Assembly: GCA_050725495.1 (NCBI GenBank)
Contig: JBOHHM010000040.1
Location: forward strand, 1-7,354
Direction: 5' to 3'
Source of the DNA: JBOHHM01 sp050725495
GTDB taxonomy: Bacteria > Pseudomonadota > Gammaproteobacteria > Burkholderiales > Burkholderiaceae_C
DNA: 7,354 nt
The first letter of the stretch is position 1; each line of letters opens with the position of its first letter. A model generated the notes under the pieces. That model was given only the letters and a program-made list of their open reading frames with translations, was not told the DNA's origin and searched no databases. Below are positions 6,658-7,354 of the stretch, in pieces. A program made the position numbers and the translations under genes.

Positions 6658-6674
6658 GCTATCAATTAAATAGC
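6658..6674. repeat. GCTAT...ATAGC dyad in the acpS-nagZ spacer
   Basis: GCTAT (6658-6662) and ATAGC (6670-6674) flank the AT-rich loop CAATTAA. The total length, 17 bases, and the GCTA/TAGC ends match the first dyad at the start of era (3602-3618); 11 of 17 positions are identical. It stands out as AT-rich in a GC-rich region. The companion second hairpin seen in era is not present here. Confidence 0.6.
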
Positions 6675-6692
6675 AAACAAGAATCACCTCCG

Positions 6693-6707
6693 ATGGACGC
6701 CGTATGA
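6693..6707 (+). other. Possible four-codon leader ORF overlapping the nagZ start
   Basis: ATG GAC GCC GTA TGA encodes MDAV and its stop overlaps the nagZ ATG as ATGA, the same junction as rnc-era and recO-pdxJ. It has no Shine-Dalgarno; the bases before it are CACCTCC, which is the opposite of one. It may be chance. Confidence 0.15.
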
Positions 6708-7354
6708 CCCCTCACGCCCCCCTGATCCTCGACGTTGCCGGCCTGAGCCTGAGCCCGGTGGATCGCCAGCGCCTGCAGCACCCGCTGACCGGCGGCATCA
6801 TCCTGTTTGGCCGCAACTGGCAGAGCCGGGAACAGCTGGAAGCGCTGTGCCAGGAGATCAAGGCCGTGCGCGAAGACCTGCTGATCTGCGTGGACCACGA
6901 AGGTGGCCGCGTGCAGCGCTTCAAGACCGATGGCTTCACCCATTTGCCACCCATGCGAGCCCTGGGCGAGCTGTGGATGAAGGATGCGCTGGGCGCCACC
7001 AATGCCGCCACGGCCGCAGGCTATGTGCTCGGGGCCGAGCTGCGCGCCTGTGGCGTGGACTTCAGCTTCACGCCGGTGCTGGACCTGGACTGGCAGGACG
7101 AGGCCCCCACGCAAGCGCAAGCGCTTCCTGCCCCCCGAGGGGGCGCGGGCAGCTTGGGGCGGCCTGGCGCCTCCCGCAGCAGCGTGATCGGCGACCGCGC
7201 GTTCCACCGCGACCCGCGCGTGGCCGCCCTGCTGGCCAAGAGCCTGATGCACGGCCTGCTGCAGGCCGGCATGGCCAACTGCGGCAAGCATTTTCCCGGT
7301 CATGGCTTTGTCAAGGCCGACTCGCACACCGACATCCCGGTGGACAGGCGCAGC
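6704..7354 (+). CDS. nagZ: Beta-N-acetylhexosaminidase NagZ with in-frame insertion, 3'-truncated by the window edge
   Basis: NagZ is the cytoplasmic family 3 glycosidase that removes GlcNAc from GlcNAc-anhydroMurNAc peptides in peptidoglycan recycling. Its product can signal AmpC induction in bacteria that have that circuit. The frame runs from ATG 6704 through the window end, 217 residues, without a stop. Visible motifs are HPLTGGIILFGRNW, D64 in VDHEGGRVQRF, R165 in IGDRAFH, K195-H196 in GKHFPGHG and H208 in ADSH. They match E. coli D62, R133, K163, H164 and H176 by my recollection. The nucleophile Asp region lies beyond the window. Between PVLDL and IGDR there are about 27 residues more than in E. 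coli NagZ, rich in Ala, Pro, Gly and Arg and encoded by hairpin-rich DNA. The motifs on both sides are intact and in frame, so the gene may still be functional. No good Shine-Dalgarno precedes the ATG. Confidence 0.93.
   Translation, partial: MTPHAPLILDVAGLSLSPVDRQRLQHPLTGGIILFGRNWQSREQLEALCQEIKAVREDLLICVDHEGGRVQRFKTDGFTHLPPMRALGELWMKDALGATNAATAAGYVLGAELRACGVDFSFTPVLDLDWQDEAPTQAQALPAPRGGAGSLGRPGASRSSVIGDRAFHRDPRVAALLAKSLMHGLLQAGMANCGKHFPGHGFVKADSHTDIPVDRRS
7100..7180. repeat. GC-rich hairpin element inserted in frame within nagZ
   Basis: This stretch of about 80 bases encodes the extra residues of NagZ (EAPTQAQALPAPRGG and onward to SRSS). It holds the palindrome AAGCGCTT (7119-7126). It also holds a perfect hairpin, GCCCCC (7130-7135) and GGGGGC (7139-7144) around CGA, followed by G-rich text ending in GGCGCC. 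The C-run/G-run core resembles the one in the era-recO spacer (4606-4620). I recall similar sequences as abundant intergenic repeats in Comamonadaceae. The exact borders are estimated from the NagZ alignment from memory and may be off by several bases. Confidence 0.65.

Noticed and set aside
7091..7183. Possible frameshift or pseudogene in nagZ
   Set aside because: The frame stays open through the insertion and the conserved motifs continue in the same frame after it, so the gene is not broken within the window.
6662..7327. Open frame of 221 codons on the - strand across nagZ
   Set aside because: The + strand carries clear NagZ motifs on both sides of the insertion, so the antisense frame is a shadow.

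Overview
This 7354-base window is a stretch of high-GC bacterial chromosome carrying nine genes, all on the + strand: lepA (5' end missing), lepB, a DUF4845 membrane protein gene, rnc, era, recO, pdxJ, acpS and nagZ (3' end missing). The gene order and the style of the proteins point to a betaproteobacterium of the order Burkholderiales, most likely family Comamonadaceae. This assignment comes from remembered family resemblance; no search was run.

Layout: positions 1-1565 encode the C-terminal ~520 residues of LepA/EF4. LepB (1565-2530) overlaps its stop by one base. After a 27-base gap come a small DUF4845 protein (2558-2911) and, one base later, RNase III (2913-3596). Era (3593-4567) overlaps rnc by four bases. 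A 129-base spacer (4568-4696) packed with inverted repeats precedes recO (4697-5449). pdxJ (5446-6219) overlaps recO by four bases. After 16 bases comes acpS (6236-6634), then a 69-base spacer full of small dyads, then nagZ (6704 to the window end). Overlaps and tight spacing suggest one co-transcribed, partly translationally coupled operon. I see no convincing internal promoter or rho-independent terminator.

Functionally these are housekeeping genes: translation and secretion (LepA, LepB), RNA processing and 30S assembly (RNase III, Era), recombination repair (RecO), pyridoxal phosphate synthesis (PdxJ), acyl carrier protein activation (AcpS) and peptidoglycan recycling (NagZ).

The unusual content is the small dispersed-repeat-like DNA scattered through this operon. 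Two copies lie inside reading frames. A double hairpin of 35 bases lies at the start of era and encodes part of its N-terminal tail. A GC-rich hairpin element of roughly 80 bases lies in nagZ and adds about 27 residues, in frame, just before a substrate-binding loop. Two further elements fill the era-recO and acpS-nagZ spacers. I found no defence system, mobile element with a transposase, CRISPR array or RNA gene.
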